DNA of 64,000 nt. Origin: an uncultured Alphaproteobacteria bacterium (lineage in GTDB: Bacteria; Pseudomonadota; Alphaproteobacteria; Rhizobiales; Ancalomicrobiaceae). The position numbers and the translations under genes were made by a program. The DNA is taken from the NCBI GenBank assembly GCA_937892955.1, contig CALBKH010000107.1, forward strand, positions 1 through 64,000. The letters run 5' to 3'. Below are positions 63,318-64,000 of the stretch, in pieces (positions within the stretch are counted from its first letter, which is position 1; the number at the start of each line of letters is the position of its first letter). Under the pieces are notes generated by a model that saw only the letters and a list, made by a program, of their open reading frames with translations, did not search any database and was not told where the DNA came from.

Positions 63318-64000
63318 ATGCAGCCCTATCAGTCCCGCACGCCATTCGGCGGGCGATCGCTGACGCTTGCCCATGTGGCAGCGCAGTCCAAGGCGGAGGC
63401 GCGAGCCCCCGAGAAGGTCGTCCACAAGTGGGAGGTCTTCCGTTCGATCTGTACCGCCAAAGCCAGGCTCGGGGTCTCCGAGCGGGCGCTGGCGGTGCTC
63501 GACGCGCTGCTGAGCTTCCACCCCGAGACGACGCTGTCGGGCGACAAACTCGTGGTGTGGCCGTCGAACCGGCAGTTGGCGCTCCGGGCCCACGGCATGG
63601 CGCCGGCGACCCTGCGCCGTCACATCGCCGGCCTGGTCGACGCCGGTCTCGTCGTGCGCCGCGACAGCCCCAACGGCAAGCGCTACGCCCGCAAAGGGGA
63701 GGGGGGCGAGATCGATCAGGCCTTCGGCTTCGATCTGACGCCGCTCGTCGCCCGAGCCGAAGAGATCGAGAGCCTCGCCGAGGACGTTCGCGCCGCCGAT
63801 CGGGCGCTGCGGCTGGCGCGCGAGCGCATCACCATCTGCCGCCGCGACATCGCCAAGATGATCGCCACCGGTCTCGAGGAGGGTGTCGCGACGCGCCGAG
63901 AGGGCAGAGGGCCGGCCGACTGGAGCGAGGTCCACGCTCATTTCCGCTCGATCGTCGAGGGCATTCCGCGCAATGCCGGGCTCACCGAGCTCGAAGGGAT
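63318..64000 (+). CDS. repC: Replication initiator RepC, 3' truncated by window end
   Basis: The first 227 residues of RepC, the initiator of repABC replicons. The family opening is clear: KWEVFRSICTAKARLGVSERALAVLDALLSFHP in order, then VWPSNRQLALRAHGMAPATLRRHIA, a winged-helix DNA-binding region. The ATG at 63318 has AAGG upstream, 157 bp after repB. The replication origin of such replicons lies within repC, beyond the window edge here. Confidence 0.95.
   Translation, partial: MQPYQSRTPFGGRSLTLAHVAAQSKAEARAPEKVVHKWEVFRSICTAKARLGVSERALAVLDALLSFHPETTLSGDKLVVWPSNRQLALRAHGMAPATLRRHIAGLVDAGLVVRRDSPNGKRYARKGEGGEIDQAFGFDLTPLVARAEEIESLAEDVRAADRALRLARERITICRRDIAKMIATGLEEGVATRREGRGPADWSEVHAHFRSIVEGIPRNAGLTELEG

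Noticed and set aside
1..64000. CRISPR array
   Set aside because: No regularly spaced direct repeats with variable spacers were seen; the repeats present are IS ends, hairpins or short tandem units.

Overview
The window is a high-GC alphaproteobacterial accessory replicon segment, most likely from a Hyphomicrobiales (Rhizobiales) host. Supporting signs are a repABC replication module, a MucR/Ros regulator, a Ti-type TraA relaxase with TraD and TraG, and LuxI/LuxR quorum sensing. The right end (60.8-64.0 kb) is repA-repB-repC with two parS sites between repA and repB and a predicted antisense RNA between repB and repC. The window therefore looks like part of a large conjugative plasmid or chromid; repC runs off the right edge and an IS21 element runs off the left edge.

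Left part. 1-2.4 kb is an IS21 element whose istA and istB are fused in frame. 3.1-5.7 kb holds an excisionase-like gene, a tyrosine recombinase, a small unknown gene and mucR. 5.8-14.0 kb is a trimethylamine N-oxide type respiratory locus: mobB, a TorA-like Tat-exported molybdoenzyme with a C-terminal c-heme domain, and the TorR/TorS/TorT sensory system. 14.1-17.4 kb is a marR - M20 amidohydrolase - MFS transporter group; the MFS gene has an internal amber codon and a 40-bp palindrome lies upstream. 18.0-18.6 kb is a TRIC/UPF0126 membrane protein. 18.9-23.4 kb is a scrap yard: a beheaded chemotaxis receptor, two IS3-family elements, an AT-rich orphan reading frame and an IS5-family transposase lacking its start.

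Middle part. 25.0-27.6 kb is a quorum-sensing operon (luxR, luxI, a crotonase homologue and a translationally coupled 69-aa gene). 27.7-33.7 kb is the DNA-processing module: coupling protein TraG, TraD, an oriT with a near-textbook RSF1010-type nic site, and the TraA relaxase-helicase. 33.8-34.8 kb is an AbiEii-type toxin-antitoxin pair. 34.9-39.8 kb is a metabolic cargo block (MFS, cytochrome P460, tautomerase, zinc alcohol dehydrogenase, carboxymuconolactone decarboxylase-like protein and cupin, with a divergent LysR regulator). It is flanked by a serine resolvase gene on one side and a 3' fragment of a related resolvase on the other.

Right part. 40.5-60.1 kb encodes a Dot/Icm (IncI, MPF-I) type IV secretion system in two divergent operons. 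The minus operon is dsbC-like, dotJ-like, dotI, dotH, dotG, a small membrane protein, dotO and another small membrane protein. The plus operon is a secreted protein, dotE-like, then a 42-aa lipoprotein, dotC, dotB, an M15-like peptidase, icmT, two secreted proteins, an M23 peptidase, three tandem secreted paralogues and dotA/traY. The layout resembles Ti-type plasmids (repABC, TraA/TraD/TraG, LuxRI), but the mating-pair apparatus is of the I type instead of Trb. Functions are assigned by reading protein motifs and gene order; no database search was run.
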